DNA of 64,000 bases from Clostridiales bacterium 38-18 (GTDB lineage: Bacteria; Bacillota; Clostridia; Peptostreptococcales; Acidaminobacteraceae): the NCBI GenBank assembly GCA_001897605.1, contig MKTL01000006.1, positions 611,132 to 675,131 on the forward strand, in the 5' to 3' direction. The notes beneath the pieces were generated by a model. It was not told where the DNA came from. It was given only the letters and a program-made list of their open reading frames with translations, and did not search any database. Within the stretch, counting starts at the first letter, position 1. Each line of letters begins with the position of its first letter. The translations under genes were made by a program, and so were the position numbers. Positions 17,085 to 26,558 of the stretch are shown piece after piece.

Positions 17085-17687
17085 TCAGTTAACCATTTTC
17101 TTGATCACTGAGTCTCTCCACTCATCATAAGTTAAATCAGATTTTTCTTCAATAGTTTTACCATCGATCGTATAAACCTGACTTCCTAACAACATCATTC
17201 CTTGATGACACACTAGGCTGTAGCCACCCAGTACTTGATCCTCACATTTCACAATATAGACTCTTGTCATGTTGGGATAAATCACTTTAAACTGATAGGT
17301 TAAACCACTCTTTATCGTTTCGTATAGCCGCTTTATACTGCTGTCTAGTGGATGATTGGTTACCAAGTATCCTTCAACTGTAAGCGGCTTATCTAGTAGA
17401 TTCTCATAGTTCAAATCGATTAGTGCAAGTTTTTTTATGTCATTAAATGAAACCGTACCACGATGATAGTAAATTTGACTACTACCAATGTATTCCAAAA
17501 CGTTATATCCCTTTTCCTCTAAAAAAACTTTCGCCATTTTGTTGTTTTCATTTAACGTTTCTTGATTGCCTTCTGGAATCGCATTGAATTTGTAAAAACC
17601 GATAACTATTGCTATTAATGTAAGGCAAATAAGCAAAACAACAACCCCATTTAAGCGATTATTCTTAACTTTCAATCTGATTACCAC
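17085..17687 (-). CDS. Membrane-anchored protein of unknown function
   Basis: 200 residues. One N-terminal membrane segment (about residues 12-32, LNGVVVLLICLTLIAIVIGFY) is followed by an extracytoplasmic domain with no recognised motif; the C-terminal stretch has YSLVCHQGMMLLGSQVYTIDGKTIEEKSDLTYDEW. It is followed by a perfect terminator hairpin-free gap toward 17741 on the other side, so it is likely transcribed alone. Family unknown. Confidence 0.6.
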   Translation of the reverse strand: MVIRLKVKNNRLNGVVVLLICLTLIAIVIGFYKFNAIPEGNQETLNENNKMAKVFLEEKGYNVLEYIGSSQIYYHRGTVSFNDIKKLALIDLNYENLLDKPLTVEGYLVTNHPLDSSIKRLYETIKSGLTYQFKVIYPNMTRVYIVKCEDQVLGGYSLVCHQGMMLLGSQVYTIDGKTIEEKSDLTYDEWRDSVIKKMVN

Positions 17688-17716
17688 CCTCTTGCATATA
17701 AAAATTTCACATACAA

Positions 17717-17741
17717 AAGTCTACCCGAAACGGGTAGACTT
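17717..17741 (-). terminator. Perfect 11-bp hairpin terminator
   Basis: AAGTCTACCCG-AAA-CGGGTAGACTT, a compact GC-rich stem with a 3-base loop; on the minus strand it continues TTTTGTATG. It lies 89 bases past the stop of the ABC exporter gene at 17830. Confidence 0.85.
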
Positions 17742-17829
17742 TAAAGCTTTATTAATCAGTCCATTATATTATTTTTCAGTGTGAATAGATGTTTTTTTCC
17801 CAAACGCAATTCCAAAACGCTTAAATGTA

Positions 17830-19629
17830 TTACGCCGTATAAAAAACAGCCTGTGCATTGAACAATTTTTCGTAGACGTTGCCATAATCCTTTATGAGTT
17901 CATCGTGATGACCGGATTGTATGATTTTACCTTCTTGAAAAACCAAAACGCGATCACAGAATCGACAGCTTGAAAGGCGATGAGAAATGTAAATCGCTGT
18001 TCTGTTTTGAACCAGCTGATCAAACTTCATATAAATATCGTACTCTGCAATTGGGTCAAGTGCTGCAGTTGGCTCATCTAATATCACAATTGGCGCTTCT
18101 TTATATAACGCACGGGCAATGGTAAGCTTTTGTGACTGACCACCCGAAAACTTAGTCGCCGACTTGTCGTAGCTTTTGTCTAACATGGTCTCAACTTTAT
18201 CGGGAAGCACTTGCAAATCGTCCCACATCCCAACTTCTTTTAATATCCGCTCCAGTTTTTTATCTGCCTCAGACGACTCGTTTTTCATCCTACTCGTCAC
18301 ATTTTCTTCTACGGTCAATCCCAAAAGCTTATAATCCTGGAAAACAGCTGAGATCAATGACATGTATTGATCATATTTGATATCTTGAATATCCATACCA
18401 TTTAACGTTATTTTCCCAGAAGAAGGTTTATACAATCGTGTCAGTAGTTTGACAAAAGTTGTCTTGCCTGCACCATTTAAACCAATAATCGATATTTTTT
18501 CATTAGGTTTAATTTTTACAGAAATATTTGACAGGGTATTCTCTGACGCTCTTGGATATTTGAAGCTTACATCGTGAAATTCAATCGTATAGCTACCGGT
18601 TAGTTCAACATCTTGATCCCCAGTCATATCTGAAGTTGGAATTTCTTCATAGGCAACGAGGAGCTGAAGCTGATGACTGATCCGATAAGCTTCCATAAAG
18701 CTACTTACAAAGTTATTTAAGCTTGCACTAAACTTTCCTACAGCACCCGCGTAAAGCATGAAATTGCCCACTGTAACAAAACCCTTTAGTGCTCTATAAA
18801 CCAAAAATGCATAAATGGCTACCATCTGAATCTGTGCATTAACATTGACCAATCCATTTAGGCGACTTATTCCGCCATAAACCTTAATATAGATTTTGTT
18901 AGTCTGTAAATTAACGCGATCCATTTTATCCAGTATCATTCTAAAGCTTTTATATAGCCTGATATCCTTTGCAATCTCAAGATCGCCAGATTGATTGATA
19001 TAGTAGACAAACTCTCGGTTCGCATTCACTGACTCAGTAGATTCTTTGTAGTAAAGTGCTTGTATTTTTTTAAAGATAAAGCTATTGATCCAAACTATCA
19101 CAATGACAAGAAGAAGCACCCATGGGCTAAATGTCCATATGAGCACAGACAGTGACAAAATTAAAAATGACTCGTTGACAATAGTTGAAAGTGCATTTAC
19201 CATGCCAAACATCAGACCATGATTTCTAACTGCAAATAGAGCACGTTCCTTTAAATTTAAGATATCTGGATCTTCAACATTTTCAAAATCCAAATCCACG
19301 GTTTTAGCAGAAATATAGCGTTCGAACGCATTATTAAATTGATCTGTTTGTAGGTCACATCGTGCTTGCAGGATTTTTTCGAAAATACCAAATATAAAAT
19401 TCAAGCCTGCAATTATAAAAATCATTCCCACTAGTAGCTCAGTTCTCTGTGCGCCCATCAATTCATCGACGATGAATTTAGGACCAAAAATAAAAATAAG
19501 CGGCCTTAGTGTTTTAAATAAAGATAGACCTAACAGTGTTAAACTGTATTTTGGTGCTAATTGATGCACTAGCTTGGTGAAATATTTGAAAACTTGTAAG
19601 GTTGTATGTTTCGTTTCACTTGGTTTCAT
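17830..19629 (-). CDS. ABC exporter subunit, TMD-NBD half-transporter (second of pair)
   Basis: 599 residues. About 330 residues of membrane domain precede an ATP-binding domain with Walker A GLNGAGKTT, signature FSGGQSQKL, Walker B VILDEPTAALD and the H-loop ISHRLSS; all key residues are present. The start ATG overlaps the stop of the partner gene by one base (TAATG). Tandem half-transporters of this type usually form a heterodimeric exporter of lipids, peptides or drugs. Cargo unknown; no peptide precursor or protease gene is beside it. Confidence 0.9.
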   Translation of the reverse strand: MKPSETKHTTLQVFKYFTKLVHQLAPKYSLTLLGLSLFKTLRPLIFIFGPKFIVDELMGAQRTELLVGMIFIIAGLNFIFGIFEKILQARCDLQTDQFNNAFERYISAKTVDLDFENVEDPDILNLKERALFAVRNHGLMFGMVNALSTIVNESFLILSLSVLIWTFSPWVLLLVIVIVWINSFIFKKIQALYYKESTESVNANREFVYYINQSGDLEIAKDIRLYKSFRMILDKMDRVNLQTNKIYIKVYGGISRLNGLVNVNAQIQMVAIYAFLVYRALKGFVTVGNFMLYAGAVGKFSASLNNFVSSFMEAYRISHQLQLLVAYEEIPTSDMTGDQDVELTGSYTIEFHDVSFKYPRASENTLSNISVKIKPNEKISIIGLNGAGKTTFVKLLTRLYKPSSGKITLNGMDIQDIKYDQYMSLISAVFQDYKLLGLTVEENVTSRMKNESSEADKKLERILKEVGMWDDLQVLPDKVETMLDKSYDKSATKFSGGQSQKLTIARALYKEAPIVILDEPTAALDPIAEYDIYMKFDQLVQNRTAIYISHRLSSCRFCDRVLVFQEGKIIQSGHHDELIKDYGNVYEKLFNAQAVFYTA

Positions 19630-21443
19630 TATGCGCTCACCTCCGACTGAGTTTGATAATACTGTGCTTGAAGGTTGAACATATGTGCATATTTTCCTTT
19701 AAGTGCCATAAGCTCAGAGTGAGAACCCGATTCGATAATCTTACCATCTTCGATAAAAACAACTTTATCACAAAACTTCGTACTTGATAGACGATGTGAA
19801 ATAAAGATTGCAGTTCTGTTGCCAATCATATCATTAAAGCTTTCATAGATGTCCTTTTCAGCGATTGGGTCTAAAGCGGATGTCGGTTCGTCTAAAATAA
19901 CAATTGGTCCGTTTTTATAAAGTGCTCTTGCAAGTGCTAACTTTTGGTTTTCGCCACCAGAAAGCTCTATGCCATCGTCGTAAATGACTTTTAGCAGTTC
20001 TGTATCGATAGACTTACCTAACGTTTTAACCTTTTTCTCAAGTCCAGAGTGCTTTAAAGCATCCCATACCATAGTTTCATCAGGTGATTCACATGAAGCG
20101 ACATTTTCTGCGATGCTAGCTGCAAGTGGCTTGATTTCCTGGTAGACAACTGAAAACAATTTATAATGCTCTATAAGTGGTACTCTAGCTATGTCCGTTC
20201 CAGAAATGTGAATTTCGCCTGAATTTGGACGATAAAGTCCCGTTAACAGTTTAATTAAGCTGGTCTTTCCGGCACCGTTTGTTCCAACAATTGCCAGCTT
20301 CTGTCCTGCGGGTATTTCTAAGGTAAACTTATCAAATACTGCCTTCTCACTATCTGGATACTTAAAACAAATGTCTTTAAAGCAAATATCATGGCGCTCA
20401 CCTTTTGGCGCTTCAAGAGGTTCAACCAGAACAACATTCCCATCGATCTCCATGTAGTCTCGATAATCATCTACATATCTAGCTGCAAGTCTAAGTAACG
20501 TCACTTGTCGCATCAGCTCTTGCATCCATACTGCAAAGCCACTTATGGTACCTGTATAGAGGATGAAGTCACCAAAGGTTAATCTCCCATTCAATGTTAA
20601 GTAAGTAATGTAGCCATAGACGATTCCATCTCTAAATAGAACCAAAACCGTATCCAATAGCTCTACTTTTAAAAATTCTTTATAAATCGTTTTCTGTATT
20701 GCTTCAGTCTTTCGGTTAAAATACAACATTTTTTGTAGTAGCATCTCTTTAAGCTGGTAGATTCGAATGTCTTTACCAAACTCAAAATCCGTCATAATTC
20801 TGGCCAAATATCTAAATTTTCTCTCATCTGGTCTGAGTTCATCTTCTTTTGAATGTTGGAACTTATTGGCTTTGTCCTTTCTTCTGTAAATAATAGTCAC
20901 ACTGAATAATAAATAAATTAAAACCAAAGGATTAAGACTAAAAATAATCCCTAAATAGCCGATGAATCCAAGTAAATAACCAACTATAGAGAAGGTATTT
21001 TGCATGACACCACCCATCCCAAATTGAGGGTTGCTAGTCGTCCATTTCGCTCTATGTAACGCATTTTGAGTATCGACATTTTCCACATGATGGTAGTCGA
21101 GTTGCATCGCTTTACCATGCAAATCTAAACCGAAAAGCATCCTTGTTCTCGCCATTTTCATACGATAAACGCCAATGCATGCCTCTTTTGTAAAATAGAC
21201 AATTGATGCGACGATCAAAGTACAAAGCAAAATCGTAATAATGTAGTTTGTGGATTGTTTTGTCGAAACCGCATCAATAATTAGCTTAGGAACCACTACC
21301 CATATAAATGGTGCAATTGCAACTGCTATAGAGTTAACTAAAGTTAACCACATTGATTCTGGTTGCCACTTAAACATATGCTGTAATGTAAATACGATGT
21401 TGTTCATTAAGCTGCGTTTGTCCTTATTTTCTTTATTGGACAT
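19629..21443 (-). CDS. ABC exporter subunit, TMD-NBD half-transporter (first of pair)
   Basis: 604 residues with the same layout as its neighbour: hydrophobic segments in the first 300 residues and an ATP-binding domain with Walker A GTNGAGKTS, signature LSGGENQKL, Walker B VILDEPTSALD and ISHRLSS. The sequences are clearly related but not near-identical, as expected for a heterodimer. GGGG-type ribosome binding sequence precedes the ATG. The upstream 180 bases are extremely AT-rich and probably hold the promoter. Confidence 0.9.
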   Translation of the reverse strand: MSNKENKDKRSLMNNIVFTLQHMFKWQPESMWLTLVNSIAVAIAPFIWVVVPKLIIDAVSTKQSTNYIITILLCTLIVASIVYFTKEACIGVYRMKMARTRMLFGLDLHGKAMQLDYHHVENVDTQNALHRAKWTTSNPQFGMGGVMQNTFSIVGYLLGFIGYLGIIFSLNPLVLIYLLFSVTIIYRRKDKANKFQHSKEDELRPDERKFRYLARIMTDFEFGKDIRIYQLKEMLLQKMLYFNRKTEAIQKTIYKEFLKVELLDTVLVLFRDGIVYGYITYLTLNGRLTFGDFILYTGTISGFAVWMQELMRQVTLLRLAARYVDDYRDYMEIDGNVVLVEPLEAPKGERHDICFKDICFKYPDSEKAVFDKFTLEIPAGQKLAIVGTNGAGKTSLIKLLTGLYRPNSGEIHISGTDIARVPLIEHYKLFSVVYQEIKPLAASIAENVASCESPDETMVWDALKHSGLEKKVKTLGKSIDTELLKVIYDDGIELSGGENQKLALARALYKNGPIVILDEPTSALDPIAEKDIYESFNDMIGNRTAIFISHRLSSTKFCDKVVFIEDGKIIESGSHSELMALKGKYAHMFNLQAQYYQTQSEVSA

Positions 21444-21489
21444 CTGTATCCCCCCTTGTTTGAATTTCGATGTTAATTATATATATATA

Positions 21490-21660
21490 CTATCTATTTT
21501 GTAATAATTAAATATCAAGTATTATTATTTTTTATAACTATTGTTTTAAAACATATTATTTTTTGAATAAATATTTATAAATAATATTTATTTTTAAATA
21601 CATATTGTTTAATGCAATAAATATTAAAACACAAATTAATCACAATTGAATTAAATCGTC
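21490..21660. other. Very AT-rich intergenic stretch
   Basis: About 170 bases made almost only of A and T runs lie between the ABC exporter start and the gene at 21664. I see no ORF, clear hairpin or repeat unit in it; it may be an UP-element-type promoter region for the exporter operon. Confidence 0.5.
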
Positions 21661-21663
21661 CAA

Positions 21664-22215
21664 TTATTTATCCCCATATAAATAATTGTAGGTCTTTTCT
21701 TCGAGATCATAAAAGGGTTGTAAGAATGTTAAATCTGGCGCACTCCCTCCGAGACCACTTTTTTTATAAAACTCATTTGTACTTTCATAAAAGTAACCCT
21801 TATTAAGTGATTTTAAGTTAACGAGATCCGTTTCCGTAAGCTTATTATGAGATGCAAGATTACGCATTTCACTTAAATATCGGTTTGTGAACGCCAAAGT
21901 AATGTCTATCCTATAATCAAAACTAGATAAACTCTCTATAATCGTTTGCGTCTGATTAACGATGTTATATGTATGGTCTAATGTCTCATAAAGATCGGAT
22001 TGATCGGCTAACGACTTCTCTCCTTTACTGTAGGCATTCGCCGAGAGAAATAATGTGTTTAGCTCTTCTGTTAATATTCGACTTACACTACTATGAATTT
22101 TCGCAATGGCTCGTTCCCCTTCATCTGAATCTATTCTGAGAAAATTATAAGCCACAAAAGCAAATAACAAAAGAAATAGTAACATAGAAAACATAAGCCG
22201 TTTGTTTTTCATCAT
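21664..22215 (-). CDS. Membrane-anchored helical protein
   Basis: 183 residues. One N-terminal membrane segment (FSMLLFLLLFAFVAYNFL) and then a mostly helical extracytoplasmic part (ISRILTEELNTLFLSANAYSKGEKS and on). GGAGG precedes the ATG. No motif is recognised. It is the last gene of a closely spaced minus-strand run that begins near 25080 (nucleotidyltransferases, DUF1232 protein and small membrane proteins). Confidence 0.6.
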   Translation of the reverse strand: MMKNKRLMFSMLLFLLLFAFVAYNFLRIDSDEGERAIAKIHSSVSRILTEELNTLFLSANAYSKGEKSLADQSDLYETLDHTYNIVNQTQTIIESLSSFDYRIDITLAFTNRYLSEMRNLASHNKLTETDLVNLKSLNKGYFYESTNEFYKKSGLGGSAPDLTFLQPFYDLEEKTYNYLYGDK

Positions 22216-22224
22216 ACAAGCCTC

Positions 22225-22431
22225 CTAACTCTTCTTACCAAAAACCAATTCTTCTCCCAGCTCAGATACAGCCATCACGATTGCCCCTGCTAAATAGATA
22301 ATTGCAAACGGTATATAACTCATGATTTTTAGCATTATATCATATTGATTTCTATAAACCATATGGCTGCCAATTACAGTAAAAATTATGCCTCCTACAA
22401 TAACACCTAAACCCTTAAATATTGATTTCAT
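22225..22431 (-). CDS. Two-helix small membrane protein
   Basis: 68 residues from the ATG after GAGGTG (MKSIFKGLG); the track start is four codons earlier. Two hydrophobic helices (LGVIVGGIIFTVIGSHMVY and IPFAIIYLAGAIVMAVSELG) leave almost no soluble part. It lies between the anchored helical protein and the DUF1232 gene with spacings of under ten bases, so it is in the same operon. Function unknown. Confidence 0.65.
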   Translation of the reverse strand: MKSIFKGLGVIVGGIIFTVIGSHMVYRNQYDIMLKIMSYIPFAIIYLAGAIVMAVSELGEELVFGKKS

Positions 22432-22439
22432 AAGACACC

Positions 22440-22994
22440 TCACTTTTTATTTTTTCTTCCTAATTGCAACAAGCGATAGGGCTTTTTAACATAATAATTA
22501 AAGAAATTTTTTCCCTTTTCTACCTCTCCTAAAATCTTTTGAATGACCGACATCAGCTGCGTATTCCCTTTCCAATAACGCGTGAGTACAGAAGGTGGCA
22601 CATCATTAAAATAAGAGTTCAGTGTTGTGGCAACAACAAAAAGGTCGTCAGCATAACCCGTTGGGCCAAGTATATCCGGTATAAAATCTATAGGTAACAT
22701 AAAATAGAGAAGCGCATAGGCCGCTTTTTTCTTATGAATGCCATCTAATTTGGGGTCAAAGGTCAATTGCCACATGAGATAAAACAGATCAGGTGCAAAG
22801 AAGATAACCTCTCCCAGCCCCTTCGGTATCTTTTTATCCTTTAACCAGCTCAAGACTTTAACTCTTAAATCCGCATAAAAGGAAGCGGAATCTTGATCGA
22901 CTTCCGCTATAGCTGTCATATCTAAAGCCTTTTCATCGCCTAACGCTTTAACCTTGTTATTCACTTTTTGATGGTTTAACCACTTCATTTTCAT
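22440..22994 (-). CDS. DUF1232 (YkvA-type) membrane protein
   Basis: About 184 residues. The DUF1232 signature is clear at about residues 90-130: AAYALLYFMLPIDFIPDILGPTGYADDLFVV, a helical hairpin with the PxDFIPDxxP-like turn. The family role is unknown. The start region overlaps the end of the nucleotidyltransferase gene by some 38 bases; an ATG at 22994 fits a weak AAAGAG site better than the GTG in the track. Translational coupling to the upstream gene is likely. Confidence 0.85.
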   Translation of the reverse strand: MKMKWLNHQKVNNKVKALGDEKALDMTAIAEVDQDSASFYADLRVKVLSWLKDKKIPKGLGEVIFFAPDLFYLMWQLTFDPKLDGIHKKKAAYALLYFMLPIDFIPDILGPTGYADDLFVVATTLNSYFNDVPPSVLTRYWKGNTQLMSVIQKILGEVEKGKNFFNYYVKKPYRLLQLGRKNKK

Positions 22995-23763
22995 ACACAC
23001 TCTTTCTTATCTGCTCTGACATCATATGATAAAACGCTTCATGCTTCATGCTTAACGCATATGTCAATACAAGTTCATCTATAAATGCCAAAATCTGAAC
23101 CAATCCGTTATGCAAGTCACTCGGCCCAATACCATCCATAATCGCACTAAATTTTTCATGTTCATCATCTGAAAGGTACTGAGAAAGACGTTTCATCCCT
23201 AACTTACCATTCTGAGGATCTTTGATCGCTCTTAAAATCAAGGATAAAGTCCCTGTCATATGACTTGCCAGCCTTGAAGCCCATATCAAATCATTGCGAT
23301 TATAAGCAGCATCAAACTCCAAAAGATTAAATGTCAACTCGTCCAAAAGCTGTTGAATGCTTTCAGTATCGATATAAAAACCTTCATTTTGATAATCTCT
23401 AAGCATTTGAGTGGGATCGTAAAGCGCTTTAACTTCACCAGTGCAAACAAGCGACTTTTCTGTCACTGTATAAAGATCAAAATGTAGCCCATCTTCAAAT
23501 ACTGCAACGATTTGTGGCGCCACAAAATTTACCTCTTCCACAAAGACCATACTTTTATACTTTTCTAAATGCATTAAACGCCTATGTAAAAAATCATGTA
23601 TAAGCGTTTCAGTTACCATACAATATAAATCTACATCTGAATAGTCATCATCCTGCTCTTTCGCGATAGAACCCTTTAAAAAAACCGCTATCACAGCAGG
23701 ATCTGCAATCAGTGACTTTACAATTTTATCGATGCTTTCCCTTTGGCGATGTCCCGCTATCAT
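22957..23763 (-). CDS. Nucleotidyltransferase, antibiotic-modifying-like
   Basis: 268 residues from the ATG at 23763 (MIAGHRQRES) after a GAGGGAG site; the track start runs 24 codons into the previous gene. The nucleotidyltransferase core is visible: VFLKGSIAKEQDDDYSDVDLYCMV, with GS followed by the D-x-D metal ligands, and a later Asp strand in HFDLYTV. The helical C-terminal half resembles that of aminoglycoside or lincosamide nucleotidyltransferases. Substrate unknown. It is adjacent to a second, only distantly similar nucleotidyltransferase. Confidence 0.8.
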   Translation of the reverse strand: MIAGHRQRESIDKIVKSLIADPAVIAVFLKGSIAKEQDDDYSDVDLYCMVTETLIHDFLHRRLMHLEKYKSMVFVEEVNFVAPQIVAVFEDGLHFDLYTVTEKSLVCTGEVKALYDPTQMLRDYQNEGFYIDTESIQQLLDELTFNLLEFDAAYNRNDLIWASRLASHMTGTLSLILRAIKDPQNGKLGMKRLSQYLSDDEHEKFSAIMDGIGPSDLHNGLVQILAFIDELVLTYALSMKHEAFYHMMSEQIRKSVYENEVVKPSKSE

Positions 23764-23776
23764 TCTAGCTCCCTCA

Positions 23777-24502
23777 CTAAAACTTGATTTTCTCTTCAGC
23801 ATAATAATTGCTTGTATCTGGATTACCAAGTCCATTTAAAACCTCACGGCATAAAGCTTCCCATGCTGTCTTTTTTTCAGATGCGTGTATCGGTGCTTCT
23901 AGAAACACTTTTAAATGGGCTGCAAATTCTGGCGCTATCTGACGCATTTCAGTGTAGCCATGCTTTGCGTAGACAGGCATTTTAACGAGATATTTGACTG
24001 CAATATCACAAAGTAACTTTATTTGAGAATTTGTAAAAAACAAGAAATCCTCATATGCGCCTGCATCATACAAATCGATACCATCATAGTAGACAGTTTC
24101 CACATAGAAAGCAAAATCAATCTTTTGACTATCGTTTAATCTAAAATCATAGGCAGCTTTTTTTTCAATAGCCTTCTCTTGTATCCGCTTCAGTTGATGA
24201 TTGGGATCTACTAATATTTTAGCATCAGAATAAATTCTAACCGACGTCATATCTTTCTCTAAACGGTCAAAGTATTTCCACTCTGGAGAAATAAAATACT
24301 CGAACTCTTGATCTTCAAAGAACATACGGCCTCTTGCTGAGAAAGCATCATCCGCGCCTAGCAAAAAGATATCTATGTCGGAATGTTCTTGCATTTGCTG
24401 AGTCACATATGACCCAGTTACCATAGCGCCGACAACTTGATGCTTCTCCTTCATCAGCTCTATAAATCTATCGATTTTACCACTTAATTGAGAATAATCC
24501 AA
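23777..24502 (-). CDS. Nucleotidyltransferase-domain protein
   Basis: 241 residues with an apparent TTG start (AAAGGGG about nine bases upstream). The NTase motif GSYVTQQMQEHSDIDIFLLG sits at residues about 28-48 and a second acidic strand follows at YFISPEW-KYFD to VRIYSDAKILVDP. The remaining 120 residues are helical. Its start overlaps the end of the gene at 24484 by 19 bases. It may adenylylate a small molecule or nucleic acid; no HEPN partner is visible beside it. Confidence 0.75.
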   Translation of the reverse strand: MDYSQLSGKIDRFIELMKEKHQVVGAMVTGSYVTQQMQEHSDIDIFLLGADDAFSARGRMFFEDQEFEYFISPEWKYFDRLEKDMTSVRIYSDAKILVDPNHQLKRIQEKAIEKKAAYDFRLNDSQKIDFAFYVETVYYDGIDLYDAGAYEDFLFFTNSQIKLLCDIAVKYLVKMPVYAKHGYTEMRQIAPEFAAHLKVFLEAPIHASEKKTAWEALCREVLNGLGNPDTSNYYAEEKIKF

Positions 24503-25080
24503 TTTTGTTTACCCCTTTCTTTGGAAACAGTTGTTTCGTTCTTCTGATTTTCAGTTGCCTTGGTGACAGCATCCTGTTCACTCTCTTTTATGACCTTCAA
24601 ACAGGTTGGCTTGATGTAATGATCTAAATCAAACATCAGCTTTAAATCGGCTGTCGCCAAAGCGCTTAAATTCACTTCTTTTATAGCCACCTCATCTATC
24701 AGTTCATCTTTCCAAATATACCAAAGTTCAATATCTGTAATTCTATTTTTATCGAACTGCTCCTGTATATATTGAATTAACTTACGTGCTCTTTCATCAT
24801 TATACCGCCAAGAAAGCTCTGCTATATAAGGTTTACTGGTATAATAAGGGCCATAACTGTGCTGAATATTGATTTCACACTTGATTGTAATTTCATCGAA
24901 ATCACTTTCATCCTCTACCTGAATGACGACTTTGGCATCAGGATCAACATTTGCACCAATCAAAAGCTCCGGTACTTCATGATTTTTCTCGATTAAGTCA
25001 TTGATGGAATAATAGCAAATTAGATCATTTTTCACTTCCGTTAATGGTGCATCTGATGCAAAGAAGAAGAATTGACTCAT
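24484..25080 (-). CDS. Acidic protein of unknown function
   Basis: 198 residues, soluble, with aromatic and acidic residues throughout and no signal peptide. I recognise no motif; the middle (IKCEINIQHSYGPYYTSKPYIAEL) suggests a beta-rich domain. It is the first gene of the run leading into two nucleotidyltransferases and the DUF1232 protein, ten bases downstream of the metallopeptidase gene. AGGGAGGT-like sequence precedes the ATG. Confidence 0.6.
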   Translation of the reverse strand: MSQFFFFASDAPLTEVKNDLICYYSINDLIEKNHEVPELLIGANVDPDAKVVIQVEDESDFDEITIKCEINIQHSYGPYYTSKPYIAELSWRYNDERARKLIQYIQEQFDKNRITDIELWYIWKDELIDEVAIKEVNLSALATADLKLMFDLDHYIKPTCLKVIKESEQDAVTKATENQKNETTVSKERGKQNWIILN

Positions 25081-25089
25081 ATTACCTCC

Positions 25090-26007
25090 CTATAACGAAC
25101 CTTTACTTATGTATAATTTCCAAAATGTCTCTTTGCTCAGTGACCACAGCGAGTTTATATCAACATCATTAACGGAACCGAACATTTCATAAAAAATAGT
25201 ATTACCAAAAATATATGAAGCATAAAAATCTGGATTCATCTCTCTAAAAAATAGTCGATCATTCGGAATGACTCTAGGATCATATTGAGCCCATTCAAGT
25301 TCTGTCTTATAGCCTAGATTATAAAAATAATGATCTACGTTAAATTGCTTAAACATCATATAATCTGAAAAATATGTTGCGAGTCCCTCATAATAGATGT
25401 TATCTGAAAAGCGATACGAAAGATTATCAAAATCTACTGTTTTTAGATGTGCGAACTCATGTGTCAATATTTCATATAAAGCATATTCATTGTTTTTCAA
25501 AAGGTTGGGGTTAACCCAAATGATTATTGCGTTATTCGATAAAGTGACCCCATAATTTGAAATACCACTCGGAAGCAACATTACATTGATCTTATCTACA
25601 TCAAATCGCATACATAGATCAGTAAGATATAATACAACCTTTTCCCTAACTTTCTGATTTAATATAGACTCGTTAATGCGATCAAGACCACTATAACTAA
25701 AGGTAAACGGATCTTGCTCTAAAAGCGTCTGAACCGACGATATAACTATATCGTTATCCTTACAGTGATCATCTAAGAAGTCCGATAACGACCTACCTAA
25801 CGTTTCATTATAATACACATCAACACCAAATGGATCCTTGGCTGTCTTTTCGTACAACTTTAAAATTTGATCGCTCGGATAAATCAATGCAATAGTGGGT
25901 TGATGTGTCTCTGAAGCTGTAAATATATAAAAGGAGGTTATTAATAGTCCAATTAGCACGAATCCTTTAAATCGTAATATACATAAAGCTTTTGCGCTTT
26001 TCATCAT
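25090..26007 (-). CDS. Membrane-anchored zinc metallopeptidase (gluzincin-like)
   Basis: 305 residues. An N-terminal membrane segment (GFVLIGLLITSFYIF) anchors an extracytoplasmic domain with the zinc motif THEFAHLKTVDF at about residue 185 and, about 23 residues later, YYEGLATYFSDYM, whose Glu fits the third zinc ligand of gluzincins. It therefore probably hydrolyses peptides on the cell surface. The family within this large group is uncertain. It is the first gene before the nucleotidyltransferase run; AGGGG precedes the start. Confidence 0.75.
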   Translation of the reverse strand: MMKSAKALCILRFKGFVLIGLLITSFYIFTASETHQPTIALIYPSDQILKLYEKTAKDPFGVDVYYNETLGRSLSDFLDDHCKDNDIVISSVQTLLEQDPFTFSYSGLDRINESILNQKVREKVVLYLTDLCMRFDVDKINVMLLPSGISNYGVTLSNNAIIIWVNPNLLKNNEYALYEILTHEFAHLKTVDFDNLSYRFSDNIYYEGLATYFSDYMMFKQFNVDHYFYNLGYKTELEWAQYDPRVIPNDRLFFREMNPDFYASYIFGNTIFYEMFGSVNDVDINSLWSLSKETFWKLYISKGSL

Positions 26008-26233
26008 GATAGCCCCTCAAAATTAAGCTAGATACTATGCTAATCTAAAACGTTAGTTCATAAATTAAGCAAACTATATTTTTATTAAAGTCCAAACATC
26101 TCATATCGATTTTGAATTGAGGTTTCTTGTGCTATTAACTCTGCTTTCATATGTATTGAAATTGTAATAAGAAAAATGATTTAATTTTTTTGATTAGTAT
26201 CTATTTCTTTTTTTTCACGGAGTCTCCTCCATT

Positions 26234-26542
26234 TTAAATTTCGTTCTCAGAATCCTCATGCTTTAGCCGCCTCATTAAAATCGCTATTAACAGATAGAGT
26301 GGAAATGTCAAAGCACCATAGATTGAAAACTGGACGGTATTCCAAACAAATAGTAAAACCACTGTTATCAGAAGTGCTGGAATACCGGTCATTTCTATGT
26401 TGCCTACAATTGTAGGTGTCGAATTCTCATTATACTGCTGAACAACTAAAATTACTGAAAATATTATACTGATTATAATTGCCAAACGAATAACAAAGTA
26501 TAAATATCCCTTAAATAGGGTCTTCACTTGAACTAATTTCAT
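26234..26542 (-). CDS. Two-helix membrane protein
   Basis: 102 residues from the ATG after GGGAGGG at 26542 (MKLVQVKTLFKG). Two long hydrophobic segments (YFVIRLAIIISIIFSVILVVQ and GIPALLITVVLLFVWNTVQF) with a short outside loop, then FPLYLLIAILMRRLK near the end. No family recognised. Its track start overlaps the stop of the 152-residue gene at 26559, which is removed by this choice. Confidence 0.65.
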   Translation of the reverse strand: MKLVQVKTLFKGYLYFVIRLAIIISIIFSVILVVQQYNENSTPTIVGNIEMTGIPALLITVVLLFVWNTVQFSIYGALTFPLYLLIAILMRRLKHEDSENEI

Positions 26543-26558
26543 ACGCCCTCCCAGATAA

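Noticed and set aside
26094-26160. 21-codon minus-strand frame (MKAELIAQETSIQNRYEMFG)
   Set aside because: Too short, without a ribosome binding site or family match; nothing else is visible in the gap 26008-26233.
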